NCBI GenBank assembly: GCA_018907035.1
Contig: JACCIC010000052.1
Span: 620,001-684,000 of the forward strand
Reading direction: 5' to 3'
DNA length: 64,000 bases
Source: Sycobia sp. Sy_11
Taxonomy: Eukaryota > Arthropoda > Insecta > Hymenoptera > Epichrysomallidae
In this document: positions 10,860 through 22,391 of the stretch, in pieces
Layout of the letters: every line of letters starts with the position of its first letter
How positions within the stretch are numbered: the first letter of the stretch is position 1
The notes under the pieces: model-generated
Database searches by the model: none
Told to the model about the DNA's origin: nothing
Seen by the model: only the letters and a program-made list of their open reading frames with translations
Translations under genes and position numbers: made by a program

Positions 10860-11580
10860 ATAAAAAGTTCGTAGGCTAAGATCGTAAAAAACTTTTTTTT
10901 GTAAAAGTGGATTTTTTTTTCTTTTCTCAATATAGTTGTCTTTGAGGCGATATATCGATTATAATGATCATACAATTTTTCGATGCCATTTTTATAGTAG
11001 GGTTTTTCGTTAACCTCAAAATAAGCCTCAGTTTCGACAATTACATTTTTCTCAGTGCTCGAATTTTTTCAGCGAGCATTCTTTGAGGTCTGCAAACAAG
11101 AAAAAATCACTGGAGCCAGATCGGGAAAATACGGTGGATGCTCAAACAATTCATAGCCTAATTGAAACAATTTAACCACAATTTTTATTGATTTGTAACA
11201 CGATGCATTGTCTTGATGAAATAACATTTTCACATCAACAAGTTGTTGTGTTAGATCGATTGTGAGCACGTATGGCAGCCATTTTACAAATATTAATGCA
11301 CGATAAGTTCAATACGCTTCTTTAATGCTTTAGAGTCTCAGCCATCGCAATCAACTTTACAATCATTTAACATTATTTTGTGGACTTTTTTGATGATTTC
11401 GTCGTCAATAGGATTTTTCAGACGTTCACTGTCTGCATCGTCTTCGATGCTCCTTCTTGATACAGAATCCGAACAATGTTTATCGAGATAAGCCTTGGCA
11501 TCGACTTTATTTTTTTCGTGAAAAAACAATGTCTGATTAATACAAGAAATTATTTTTTATTCACTTTTTCACAATCACAA
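10860..11580 (-). pseudogene. Decayed, internally deleted mariner transposase
   Basis: Tc1/mariner transposase of the DD34D type, which cuts and pastes at TA sites. Read on minus, an N-terminal part (11,530-11,338) has AYLDKHCSDSV and IDDEIIKKVHKIMLND, the helix-turn-helix region. Then a short remnant reads K-LP-VLTIDLTQQLVD. After a deletion comes the catalytic second Asp (LFHQDNAS, about 11,225), the HPPY-PDLAP motif (about 11,130) and a C-terminal end with ETEAYFEVNEKPYYKNGIEKL. The region carrying the first catalytic Asp is gone, and there are stops and frame changes. It looks closest to the irritans/cecropia-type mariners. Confidence 0.8.
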
Positions 11581-13040
11581 AAGTTGTTTTACTGGCAATA
11601 CTGTATCTCAGGAATCAGTTATCCAAAAGCTGTCAAATTTATAGAAGTTTCTTTTGAAGGTTGGTACTAACTAAAAATCATATGGATCGAAGTATAGTAT
11701 CACCATTTATCTATCGGCCTAGGAACGTTTCACCTAACCTGGTATAATTGAAACTTAAGTATATCAATATACGATAGTACATTCATTCTTATCAACGATT
11801 AGCACTCTCATATTTTTTGATTACGTAACTCAACACCCAAAATAGAATCTTCACTGACCATTTCGGATTACAAATTAAAAACAAAAATTTAAAAAGTAAA
11901 ATTCAGCAATTCAAATCTTGCGCTCTTCCTACAAATGCAATTAAAATCACTGGTATAGTGCATAGTGTGAAAAACCACCACGAGAAATGCTTTCTTTTAT
12001 ACTCCAACATATGAAATTAGTTTCTATCGATAATAATATTCACGAAGTTAACTTGTGACTAATAATTAATTTGTAACTAATAATATTCACGAAAATGAAT
12101 TCTTTATAGAATAATTCCTACGACGTTTCTTTTAAATCTTATTTTCTGCGCGACTTGGTCCTTAAAAAAGTGCGTATTTGGTACCACCAAATTTATATTT
12201 GATGTTTCTCTTCATATCGTATCTTCTAACGACATAAAAATTTTTTCTAAAAATTATAAACTGACATGACTCATTTGACATATTTGAGGGTCTTCGCTTT
12301 GAAACTTATCTAAATTCAATTACAATCATATTAAGGAATTTTCGAAATTCTTTTAAAAATGATTTTAAATGATAAAATTACTAATATTCGTTTTCTTCTA
12401 GACAATTTCATCAATCGTTCAACAAAATATTGAATGAATACACTCCATTTAGGTACAGAGTAATATGTAAAAATCCATTGTCATTCCTTACCTGTGATCT
12501 AAAAACTGTTCTTAAAACACGTGATAAATTGTATCAATGATCCAAACGCATCAATAATTCTGATCTATTTGCAATTTAAAGTGCTTCGTGCTGCAGCAAA
12601 GCGAGATATAAGAATAGTATGAAATAAATATATAATGTGTGTGTAAGATTCTTAATACTACAAATAAATTTAATTTTGGGAAATGATACACAACTTTGGA
12701 TTGGTTTGTAATACACCTAAATCAATATTCAATGATATTACGTATCTATCATTCGATATGATGATTTATTTTCATTAAGTAAACTGAAAAATATTCTTGA
12801 CATTTTTATTTGTAATAATTATGATCACTTTTATTTTAAGCCTGTTGATCGTACTAACAATCTAGGCATATTTACCGAAAAGAAAAGATCAAAATTGTGA
12901 TCGTCTATCTTTTAGCGACTTCCGTGATTACATATCTGTTATAATGATTTATTTAATTTATTAATTTTAACAAATATCTATCCTATTGAATAGAAGAAAT
13001 CTGTAATCAGTACATTGGATAAAGCTTTGAGCTGAAAATC
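11581..13040. other. A+T-rich DNA without recognised features
   Basis: No ORF of note, no tandem array and no recognisable element ends. 11,580-11,720 probably still includes the 5' untranslated part of the mariner to its left. Confidence 0.45.
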
Positions 13041-13044
13041 CTTC

Positions 13045-13480
13045 TTAGAATCTTGTCCTATTACAAATCTATATCACCTTGCTTAAGTTTTTGACAAATA
13101 TCATTACCAAACAGCTGACACCATGTATCAAACAACTTTAAGTTGTATGCAACTTTTAGTCCGGTTTCCGTAAACTGCATAAAACATAATTAGTAATACT
13201 AAAAATTACTGAGGATATTTGCCTTCACGTGGAGCGGCTTCTTGTTACTATCCATTTACTTTTTGACTTTAAGCAGGCATTTGATTCGATTAATCATCAG
13301 TTATGACAAATAAAGCTTAAACAAATAAACTTTTTTAACGATGTAATAGCTTGTATTTATTCTTACCTTGGTATTCGTTCGCAAGCAGTTATTGATCTAC
13401 AAGAAAAGATACCTTAAATTTACATTAGGTGTCCGACCATAGTTTTAATTCATAATATCTCTTTTTTATTTTCATTAAAC
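13045..13480 (+). pseudogene. Non-LTR reverse transcriptase fragment
   Basis: Translation in changing frames gives an ordered series of non-LTR RT motifs: LLKFLTNIITKQLTPCIKQ, then SGFRKLHKT, then a stretch ending VTIHLLFDFKQAFDSINHQL (the RT block with the first catalytic Asp, about 13,265-13,300), then DVIACIYSYLGIRSQAVIDL. This is the arrangement of Jockey/I-type LINE RTs. The YADD region and everything beyond are missing, and internal stops are present. Only about 430 bases remain, in otherwise A+T-rich DNA. Confidence 0.65.
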
Positions 13481-13609
13481 TATATGCGCTATATAATGTC
13501 TTCAATGTAAAACTTCTGATTTAAGTATTGCCAGTAATAAACCAAAAGAAGATGCTGCAGCAATTCAAAACTGCATAGTTTTAAATGGCCTTATGCTATT
13601 TAAAAACAT

Positions 13610-13613
<4 letters not shown>

Positions 13614-13664
<51 letters not shown>
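13614..13664. repeat. (TA)n microsatellite
   Basis: About 25 uninterrupted TA units. Confidence 0.95.
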
Positions 13665-13666
<2 letters not shown>

Positions 13667-13869
13667 CATCATCATCGGTCATTGTATTTGCTTGGGCACA
13701 AGATAATACTAAGTGTATTGGTGAGTAATACATATGTTCTCCGTAAGCAACTATAATTACGGTATTATCTTCGGTGTAAGAAAGCGCAAGTTCCATTATA
13801 TATTTATTGAAATTCGTTTATTTTTAGAGCGGCAAAAAAATATTAATAAATAAAGTATATAAAAATTCT

Positions 13870-14180
13870 AACTAAACTTATGTCGACTGTTGTAAACTAA
13901 ACAAATAATATTTTTATCAGTCTTACCATCTTTATAAAATAATATAACCTGTTAGGATTTTTAGTAGCTATCGTTATTTAGTACCACCCTCATAACAACT
14001 AAAAAAATGAAAACTATGATTAAAAAATCATACAAAAATAATAAATATAATTTTATTAGTAAATGATAATCTGACTGCCATCCCTACCAAATTTACTGAT
14101 TCTATGCATCTGTTATGTCCAACGTTTTGAGCCCCTCCCCCCTCTATATTAGGAACTGACTTATAAAGCACGTAACGTGT
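13870..14180 (-). repeat. PLE 3' UTR copy
   Basis: On minus it reads GGCTCAAAACGTTGGACATAAC, then GGTAGGGATGGCAGTCAGATTATC, then the tail GTAAGACTGATAAAAATATTATTTG. It has the same order as the PLE copy with coding sequence at 58-60 kb. The short ORF over it is the translated UTR, not a gene. Confidence 0.65.
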
Positions 14181-14920
14181 TACTTTATGCTCTGAATCAA
14201 GTTCTTTTCCATTAATCAAATGCGACTATTCTTTTCAAAATGTATATAAGCAACACTCCAGATCTATCTGTCTCGGCCTCTGGTTATTCAAATCGATACC
14301 AGATTTGCTCGTGCAAATCGCAAATTGCTATCAATAAAATAAATATGCTATGTTTTTTAACTAATTAACAAATTTCTTTTAGTACTTATAGTATACAAGA
14401 ATCTAATTCTCGCTCAAACTCAATTCGCTAGAGCCCGAATTAGATTTCTCTATCTTTAATAACCTATTATTAATCAACTTTGATTGGGGCTTTCATTAAA
14501 TAAATAACTCTAATTATTTAATCATATAAAATTCACAATTTATAAAAAAACACAAAGTAGAAAATCATAGAAAATATTAAAAAAAAACAATAACTTATTT
14601 GTCGCCTTTGCTGTTTTCTCGAATGTCTCGTCCGTCAAAATCTACTACGAACATAACATAAATAGCATTTAATTAATTAATTATCTGATGGTAGACTAAA
14701 TATCGCGTCTTTTCAAGTCCTGAATTGCAAGTGTACCAATACTTGTCAACCATTCTTACGCCGACAAGTCTCCCTCGTTAGGTCGATTTCGAGGTCCGTG
14801 ACATAATGAAGTTTTATATTCAGAGTGATTTTATTTAAAATCGAGAAAAGAAAAGAATTAATATTTAATTTTTATAATTAAACCTCTATTTGTATGTAAC
14901 ATAAGGGCATGACTATGAGT
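14181..14920. other. Unassigned DNA, possible diverged LTR
   Basis: Related by short ordered landmarks to 7,031-7,780. It contains two poly-purine/A-rich stretches and a TTTCGAGGTCCGTGACA end near 14,808. No coding sequence is recognised. Confidence 0.3.
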
Positions 14921-14964
14921 ATTACAGTTATTCGCTACTTTATACGATAGCGAATAACTGTAAT
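14921..14964. other. Perfect 17-bp stem, 10-base loop hairpin
   Basis: Arm ATTACAGTTATTCGCTA at 14,921-14,937 and its exact reverse complement at 14,948-14,964, separated by CTTTATACGA. No U-tract follows, so it is not a simple terminator. The element it belongs to is unknown. Confidence 0.85.
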
Positions 14965-15590
14965 AGGAGCCTACGTGAGGACTCGATGATTTTAAAGAAA
15001 CCCGGAATAAAATAAATATAAAATTCATAATGATTATATTTTCAAACTACGCGATACCGGACGAAGAGCAGTGAAGCGAACGAGTTCTCGACAGAGGCGA
15101 ACGCGCTCATGCCTATTTTTATTTTCTTTAGCATATTTTTGCTACGCTAGTTTGTAATTATTATACGTAAGAGTAAATAAATAGTTTACAATTATTAATA
15201 ATTAAATACAAGACTCAACGATTATTTTTATCCGCTATGATATTTCTAATTGCAATCCAACCGTGACGGTACAAAGCCAAACGAGCTATATTGCATGAAA
15301 GATATTCTCCCTCAGAAAAGTCCCCGAAGTCGAAGTGATTACGTGAAAAGATACGTGCGCGTGGAGCATCAGAGTTTTGGTAACCTGTTGAGTGACCAAA
15401 GGGTCACAACGTTTTGAGCCGAAGACCATTACATTGCCCAAACAGGCCCACGTATATAACATCGAAAAAATTATCGATCATATATGAATTGCCAGTTCAA
15501 CTAAGAAATACTGAAATTTATTCATCTTTGATAAATTAGAATGTTGGAGGGTTAAGCAGGACCCATATTATGAAACGCGAGCGTGCACAT
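14965..15590. other. Unassigned DNA
   Basis: Mixed composition; 15,050-15,120 and 15,290-15,420 are GC-richer. No domain, RNA gene or repeat partner was recognised within the window. Confidence 0.4.
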
Positions 15591-15594
15591 TCTA

Positions 15595-15634
15595 GAGAGA
15601 GAGAGAGAGAGAGAAAGAAAGAGAGAGAAAACGA
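15595..15634. repeat. (GA)n microsatellite
   Basis: GA tract with AAGAAAG interruptions, just upstream of the chimeric mariner. Confidence 0.9.
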
Positions 15635-15761
15635 GCAGGTCCGCTCGAAGATACTAACTAATATTATACTATGCTTACTAATAGTGGCTATAGATGAGTA
15701 ACATTATAGATAGCGAGTGATGAAGTAAGTAAAACAAAAATTAAATACAAAGATTTTTACT

Positions 15762-16475
15762 ATGTCTGTATTTATTGAACAAAGTAGTTGGATTAAATTT
15801 GATTTTCGGAGTGGAATTGCGACTGCGAAAACATTGAAGATAATGTGAAAGGCCTTTAGAGATCAAACTCTATTTTCAAAGAATGTTTACAAGTAGCACA
15901 ACGAGTTTAGATTTAACTGTGAGAGTGTTAAGAAGAATGTGGTGGCAAATCGGTGAAAATCTTCGACTAATGATTATTACATCAAGTCGGTCAAAAAGCT
16001 TGTGCTTCACAATCATCGGTTGACAATTAGAGATTTTGCTGATTCTATAGGAATTTCATTTAGATCAGCTTAAATTATTGTGACTAACATTTTGGTCTCA
16101 GGCGAGTCAACTTCGATTCGTGCCAAAAACACTCAATTTTCTGGAAAAAGAGCGTTGAATTAACATCACCAAAGAGATGATTTCGGACTATTATCCGGTT
16201 ATAAAATGTATCTTTATGAAAAATTAGATTTAGATATACGCTCATGACCTCAAAAAAACTGATCAATCGAGTGAATATCAGACCAATAATGAGACCAGAC
16301 TTAAAATATCCACACAAAAGTCAATCAATAATCAAGGTCATGATAACAGTTTCCTTCGATTATCGTGGAGTGATTCATTCGAAACTCCTAACGATGGACC
16401 CAACTGTTAATAAGGAATATTATGTTAGTATTATGCGTTGATTGCGTGAAGCTGTACAGAAAAAAGGCTGAAGCA
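15762..16475 (+). pseudogene. Mariner transposase remnant A (N-terminal and central part)
   Basis: Starts at an ATG (MSVFIEQSS) typical of one mariner lineage. It continues through KKLVLHNHRLTIRDFADSIG and an SRFVPKTLNFLEKERR block, then the central domain VMITVSFDYRGVIHSKLL, VNKEYYVSIMR and LREAVQKK. The first catalytic Asp region is degraded, and stops and frame changes are frequent. It ends just where a second, different mariner fragment starts, so the two form one continuous but chimeric locus. Confidence 0.75.
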
Positions 16476-17066
16476 AAGGTACACGGAACTTATGATCCGG
16501 AAACGAAGCGTCAATCCATGCATTGGAAGACCCAAACTTCACCGAGAGCCAAAAAAGCATGAATGAGCAAGTCAAAATTTAAAGCAATGATGATTGTTTT
16601 TTCGATATTTATGGGATTGTGTACCTTCACTGCATTCCTGAAGGTCAAACAATTAATCAACATTACTATCTTCAGGTACTTAATATAAAGTACGTGAAAC
16701 AATAAGAAAAAAATCGACCCGAAATATGGAAGGACAAATCATGGATTTTGCACCAAGACAATGCGTCAGCTCATTCCGCGTTATCTGTTAAGCGGTATGA
16801 GATAATGTAAGAATATCCACCTTACTCGCCAGACTTAGCACCATGTGACTTTTATTTTTTCCGTAAGGTGAAATCTGCATTGGTTGACAGAAGATGACTT
16901 TCAGCATTGTTTCTAACGATGGAAAATTCGCATGCAGCGTTGCAGAGATAGAGAAGGGGTGTATATTGAAGTATTGAAGGTGATAATAAGTAATTATGTA
17001 TAAAATGAAAACAAAATTTTTTACAATATCAGTCCCGTTATTTAATAGCCATACCGCGTATTATGT
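16476..17066 (+). pseudogene. Mariner transposase remnant B (C-terminal half, different lineage)
   Basis: Begins upstream of the point where fragment A stopped in protein terms: DPETKRQSMHWKTQTSPRAK, then KAMMIVFFDIYGIV (the same region A already covered), then WILHQDNASAHSAL (second catalytic Asp, about 16,755), YPPYSPDLAPCDFYFF (third Asp, about 16,840) and an R-Q-C-R-REGVYIE end. The repetition of the central domain shows that the locus joins two transposase types. 17,033-17,066 may be a terminal inverted repeat (CCCGTTATTTAATAGCCATA), with a weak partner near 15,680. Confidence 0.7.
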
Positions 17067-18003
17067 TAAAATACGGCATTTCAAATTATTAATTGTAATT
17101 ATTAAAAAAACTTTTTAATAAATTCAAATTATTAAAAAGCGACTTTTTGCTTCTCCAGCTATTAATAATAGATAATTTTAGATGCACTATATTGTGTAGT
17201 GGAATTCAATTAAATAATTAAGGTATATTCCTAAGAATATAATATATTAAACACTTGGGTAATTCCAAAAGTTATACGATGTAAAACATCGGCAAAATAA
17301 AATTATCTATTATTAATAGCTGGAGAAGCAAAAAATCGCTATATAACTTTCTAAGATATGTAAAATTAATAATTTGAAATCCTGCATTTTAACACAATAT
17401 TCTTCTCGCATAGGTAATTTTATCGTCTTTATATTATAACTTTTTATCGATTTTAGCAAGCATCGTACGTTTAGGAATTGGGTACCTGCCGTCCTACTGA
17501 CAAGTCCAGCATGTAACTGAGGGCGAAACATACAAATAGTATTTTCTTCTGTTAATAATTTTAACTTATTCTTCAAAATTAAAAATTATATCTTGCACAT
17601 ACCGTAGAAAGAAAACCTCACATCTGACTTAATCCTCGGTGAGATAAATTTTGTCGATGATTGACATCGTATAACTTGCGCAATTACTCAAGGGTTTTTT
17701 TAATGTTATTTAACGTGGCTCTATTTATACTTCCAAATATCGGTGCTAATCAGCGACGGAGGTCTACGATGTGTTTGCAAAAAAGGACATGTAAATTATT
17801 ACAGCGGTGTCTGTGTCAATCGGCCGAGTCCGGGATTCGAACTCGGATCACCAAGTTACTAGTCCTTCTTTTTAGCGATCGAGCCATCGTAGGCCTCGTC
17901 CCAAGGGTTTAATATATTATATTTTTAGGAATATACCTTAATTATTTAATTAAAGTCCACTAAACAATGTAGCGCATCTAAAATTATCTATTATTATTAT
18001 TAA
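17057..18003. repeat. Nested fold-back element
   Basis: Two overlapping inverted repeats. 17,057-17,180 pairs with 17,300-17,410 (both include the inverse of TATTAATAGCTGGAGAAGC). 17,150-17,305 pairs with 17,645-17,697 plus 17,911-18,003; the second arm is split by a SINE. Arms agree at roughly 85-90% by eye. The middle, about 17,420-17,640, shows no coding similarity. The structure resembles fold-back or MITE-type DNA elements. Confidence 0.7.
17698..17901 (-). mobile_element. Full-length tRNA-derived SINE
   Basis: The minus-strand head GAGGCCTACGATGGCTC is followed by a tRNA-like body with CTAGTAA in anticodon-loop position, GATCCGAGTTCGAATCCC (Pol III B box) and GGCCGATTGAC. The tRNA-unrelated part (GACACCGCTGTAATAATTTA, then CAAACACATCGTAGACC) and a short A-rich end follow. 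The CTAGTAA loop and the surrounding wording suggest a tRNA-Thr(AGT) origin. Flanking CAAGGGTTT at 17,689-17,697 and 17,902-17,910 is a 9-bp target-site duplication. It is inserted in the right arm of the fold-back element. Confidence 0.85.
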
Positions 18004-18049
18004 TTATTTTACTGAAACTAATTAAATTCGAATTCATATGCTTTAAGAA

Positions 18050-20200
18050 ATAAATTAAATTAATAAATATTTTTATTGCTCTTGTAGTCTTTATACTATA
18101 ATATAGTAAATTAAAATACTAACAGCGAGACTGTCCTTGTTTATTATCACCCCCGAATAATTTGAAATAGAACTTATTACTAAAAATAAATTAGATTAAA
18201 AATTAAAAATAATAAAAATAATAAAATATATTCTATGTTAACAAAGGACAAGCTGACTGCCCTCACCAACTTAAATTTCAATTCTGCTTTGCTGTCTTTG
18301 AGCCGTTACGGTTTCGAATGGGTACAGTTCGAACACATTTCAAACCGCTACGGTTCATCTTCAAGAATTAAACTAAAATGCAAAATTCAACATGCTACGA
18401 TATACGAGGTTAGCTAATTAAGTAATGAGAAAAATTCAAAAATTTAAAAATCGAGTATATTTAAAAATTAAGGTACATCGCTACGATTCCCTTCAAAGTA
18501 GTCTCCCCCCGGAACTATACACTTATTACAGCGAGTTTTCCAGTTTTCGTAACAATTCTGGAATACTTTTTGTGGGATCTCTCCGAGTACTTTCGTCACA
18601 GATTCTTGGATGTCTTCAACGGAGTCAAAATGTTGACCTTTGACGAATTTTTTCAAATGGGGGAATAGGAAAAGTCGCAGGGTGATACATCCGGCGAATA
18701 GGACGGTTGTATAACGTTGCGATGCCTTTAGATGCTAAAAACTGAGAGACATTGAACGCAATGTGACAGGAATCATTGAGTGATACAGAACCCATGTCTT
18801 AGCAATTTCTAAACGCATTCTGAGCATCCTTTTTCGTAATTCTTCGAGCACATTGCGGTATAAGACTTGGTTTATGGTTGGTCCAGGTAGTATAAACTTT
18901 TTGTGAACCACCCCTTTGCTCTCAAAGAAGCAAATGAACATGATTTTCACTCTTGACTTGTTCATTCTCGCTTTCTTTGATCTTGGCGCTCCAGGAGACA
19001 GCTTCTGTTGGCTTTATCGTTTAGTTCCGGGGTCATATTGAAAGAATCAATTTTCATAACCAATAATAGCTTAATCGAGAAGAGTAGGATCACTTTTAAC
19101 CTGCTCGAGACAATCTTGAGCGATGTTCATTAAATACAGTTTTTGCTTATATGAAAGGTTCTTCGGTATCATCTTCGCGCACAGTTTTTACATGACGAAA
19201 TCATCAGTTAAAATCTTTTTAACTGTTTCCCCGTTAATATTCAACTCGTCAGCCAACATTCGAATGGTGAGTCGCCAGTCTTGACGAACGAGGGTGCGAA
19301 GGAGCTGCGCATTCGCGTCGGTTCGCACTTGAATTGGTCTTCAGTTCCGATCCTCGTTTTTGACGCTCTCATGGCCTTTTTTAAAATCGCCTTGTCACCG
19401 AAGCACCTGACTATGACTCAGGATATCACTACCATACACTTCAAGCACTTTATCATATGTCGCGGTTTCGCTGAGTTTCGCACAAAATTTTATCGTGCAG
19501 CGTTGCTCTAAATTTCTTTGTTCCATTTTCATATCATGCACTACTCCCGCGTTTTTACAAAACACTAAATAGATGGCGAAGAAATGATCGTATAAAGGTA
19601 GTCAAAGTCTCAACCGAGAGAGTAGGAATCTAATATTACGGTGGCGAAGTTACAGATTGGCAGTTTTAACACAGGCCGAGAAATAAAATCGGTCGCATTA
19701 CTTTATTGTGTGACGTAGTGTATCCTATCTGCACTCTAAATTTATTGGTATAATATTTATAGGACTTCTACCTTTTTGACTTAAATGTAAAACATAACTT
19801 TTATATTAAGAAAGAATGACGAGTGTTGTCCAATTTACTTTAACATTATATTTTCATCAATAGTGATTCTTCAAAATATGAATACTTTCAAGAGTTTCTC
19901 TTTTATATCTATTTTTAATACCTTGTTCTAAAAATTCTATCTATCATTTTGGAAAGAATGTCTAAACTATGTCCTTTTAGCCCGGATGTACCATTCATGC
20001 TTCGTAAGCTATACTGATACTCATGTATTCTTTGTTTTGGGTATCTACCTGTTTGTTCAATGTAATTTTTGTCACAGTTTTTACAATTTATTTTGTTTAC
20101 CAATCCCGCTTTTAATGAGAAATAAACATTTTTTAAATTTATTCATTTTGTTTTCCAAAAACATTTATCATAGAATTGATGGACAAAGAATAGAAAAATA
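18050..20200 (-). mobile_element. Penelope-like element, split by a mariner
   Basis: Minus-strand PLE. The 5'-most recognisable part (about 20,200-19,865) codes for the end of the ORF: NCKNCDKNYIEQTGRYPKQRI, a degraded GIY-YIG endonuclease, then, after a frameshift, EQGIKNRYKRETLESIHI. The 3' UTR resumes at 18,400 with the stem-loop block (TTGAAGATGAACCGTAGCGG) and runs to the tail signature near 18,065. Between them lies a 1.3-kb mariner. RT domains are absent. The GIY-YIG nuclease nicks the target to prime reverse transcription in intact PLEs; here it is broken. Confidence 0.8.
18403..19717 (-). mobile_element. Mariner element inserted in the PLE 3' UTR, decayed
   Basis: Degenerate terminal inverted repeats: CGAGGTTAGCTAATTAAGTA at the left (18,405-18,424) and the inverse of CATTACTTTATTGTGTGACG at the right (19,696-19,715). 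The transposase reads on minus from about 19,528 (MEQRNLEQRCTIKFCAKL) through an RLTIRMLADELNINGETVKK helix-turn-helix block, KARMNKSRVKIMFICFFESKG, WVLYHSMIPVTLRSMSLSF (where HDNAPCH is expected, so the second catalytic Asp is lost) and a C-terminal KCIVPGGDYFEG end (about 18,490). It has several frame changes and stops. It resembles the mariner type common in ant genomes. Confidence 0.8.
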
Positions 20201-20339
20201 AATTTCATTATTGATTATGTGATCGGTATTTCCACTATCTAGTACCTATATTATCTCACCTAACATATCTATTTCGCAGCTTTGTGGTACCTGCGCCGTC
20301 TCTATCTATGCGCCTGACACCACTGTTGAACTGCTTAAG

Positions 20340-20900
20340 TATATGTATCCGTTGTTTCCTATTGATGAAATCATCAGCGTCTCTTGCTATAAGGACCTTT
20401 TTCTGCTTTGCCTCTGCCATAATCATGTATTGACACTCGCCATATGTCTCCGCTTCTTGCTACTTGGACACTGTTTTGACAATCTTTAGCATAACGTCCT
20501 GGTTTTTCACAAATAGAATATCTTTTTCTTTTTGCTTCATTTATATTTTCCTCTTGTTTATCCATTGATTTGGCTATTTGTATCTTGCTTTTAACGTTTA
20601 TAACATTTTGATCATCTTCTTTTAATGCGTCTATAAGATCTCCAATATAACTGTAAGAACTTGGCAATATGTTAAACATATAGTTTACATTTTCTTTTTC
20701 GCTTTTGTGCTGCAGCATTTTTCAATTTATATATTGACTTCTCCAATTCAATATAAATAGTGTTGAATTACTGTATCTACTTTCATTTTTGCTATTTGTT
20801 TCGACACACAATTTTTAGAGTTATCGATTCTCTTAAATGCATTTAGTCGAATATTTTTAGGATAGTGTATGCTACTTCTTATTTGCTGACAAATTTCAAT
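20340..20900 (-). pseudogene. Ty1/copia gag remnant
   Basis: Open on minus from 20,718 to 20,374, with weaker similarity up to about 20,900. It shows the copia gag wording LPSSYSYIGDLIDALKEDDQ, then KSKIQIAK, then a degenerate zinc knuckle RYSICEKPGRYAKDC. The first Cys of the CX2CX4HX4C pattern is Arg and the His is Arg, so nucleic-acid binding is probably lost. No protease, integrase or RT follows, and no LTR was found. It is adjacent to the PLE but apparently unrelated to it. Confidence 0.7.
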
Positions 20901-21079
20901 TTTTTATTCGATATAGCACTACATGTGAGATGTTCTAAAATTAACTAGACCTATGACTATATCTGTATCGATTACGAAAACCTAAATACAAGAATAAAAA
21001 AAGGAAGTAAAAAATCAGTCATTAATGTCGATTATATGTCATTCATTTGCCAGATCAAATAAATTCCTAGTGAATATTG

Positions 21080-21770
21080 CCCTTTGAATCGTACAAAGCG
21101 ATGAGAATTGTTTTGCTTTTCAATTTAATGTTCTCGGTTTTAGCTTATCGGAGGCTTTCCATTCGGCACTTTATTGTCTTTAGAATGTTGAATTCGAAGC
21201 ACTTTTTGGGTTTTAGTTAATTTTTGTAGAACAAAGCGTGAGCAAACCTTTCTGAGGCTAAATGCTCGGTCAAAATGCGATGAATCGAAGCTGCTGACCA
21301 ATTTACTTCCACTTTCATGTAACCCACTGGTAATTTCGGCTTAATTTTGATGAATTGACGTACTTTCTCGATATTCCTTTCGTATACTGCTTCTCTCAGA
21401 CGATCCGGACATTCGTCGTCATTCAGGTCTTTACTGCCGTCTTTGAAACGCCGAAATCACTCATTAATTGTTATACGAGATTATTATAAAAATATTATAA
21501 AAATGACTACCATAAGCTCATTGTAGCATTTGATGTGTTTTGGTAAAAATTTTGCCGAAATTAAAACAAAACTTGATGTTAGCTCAATGCTCATTTTCTG
21601 ACCAACAAACAGAATAAACTGTCACTTGAGGTGCAATAACTTCGCTTCTATTCATGAAATTTTAGCAGAATGTAAATAGAAGATGTGGTGCCACTGGTTG
21701 AACCCCTGTTGACAAAGTTTAGGAACTTTTGAAACCGACCTTTTATGAGTCAGCTGTTTTCACAGTTATT
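21080..21770 (-). pseudogene. Mariner transposase remnant
   Basis: Read on minus, it gives RRFKDGSKDLNDDE, ERNIEKVRQFIKIKPKLPV, an SAASIHRILTEHL helix-turn-helix block, and finally KSKTILIALYDSKG from the catalytic core, with a large gap between. The catalytic DDD motifs are missing. Start and end are uncertain; 21,640-21,770 probably covers the 5' UTR. Confidence 0.65.
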
Positions 21771-22390
21771 GTTATATGTGGTACACATTCCAGTAGGCTA
21801 CCGGTAGCGTCAACACCCATTCCATGATTGACTATGCAGATTCACAACTGAAAATTAAAGGTTTCCATATGAAAGAGAAATCGCATGATTTCTATATCTA
21901 CATACAATTAATTTACTGTATTACTTTGGAAAAATAGCCTCTAATTCATAATTCGCTCGACTTTGCGAATCCCGGTTTAGGATAGTCAAATCTCGCGTTC
22001 ATTGTATTTTTCTAAATAATTACTTATGCGAGCTTGCATGCTGGTCGCAAGTATATAAATAAAATCAACTAATATAGTTAAACGAAATGAAAGTAACCAC
22101 TGGATTCAACGGCTGTCTTCTCTTTGAGTCACTCGATACTTTTATAAAGAATTGAAAATAGTCTTTACGTTCTATATATTTTTACGTAAATATATGTATA
22201 TGGATTGATTGGAATGAATGGTGATAGGTACTTTAGTAAAACACAACAATTACACGAAAACAAGAAATCAAACAAAACTTGCTTGGGCATAAAAACCCCC
22301 AAGCTTACAAATCATAAACTTTATTAAGCAATTATAAAACATACTTAGCATATACATACGTTTAAAATGTAACTTATTTAAACTTAATTG
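21771..22390. other. A+T-rich DNA without recognised features
   Basis: No coding or repeat partner recognised. Confidence 0.4.
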
Positions 22391-22391
22391 C

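Noticed and set aside
17698..17901. A functional tRNA gene
   Set aside because: The tRNA-like head lacks convincing acceptor and arm pairing and is followed by a constant SINE body shared by four dispersed copies.
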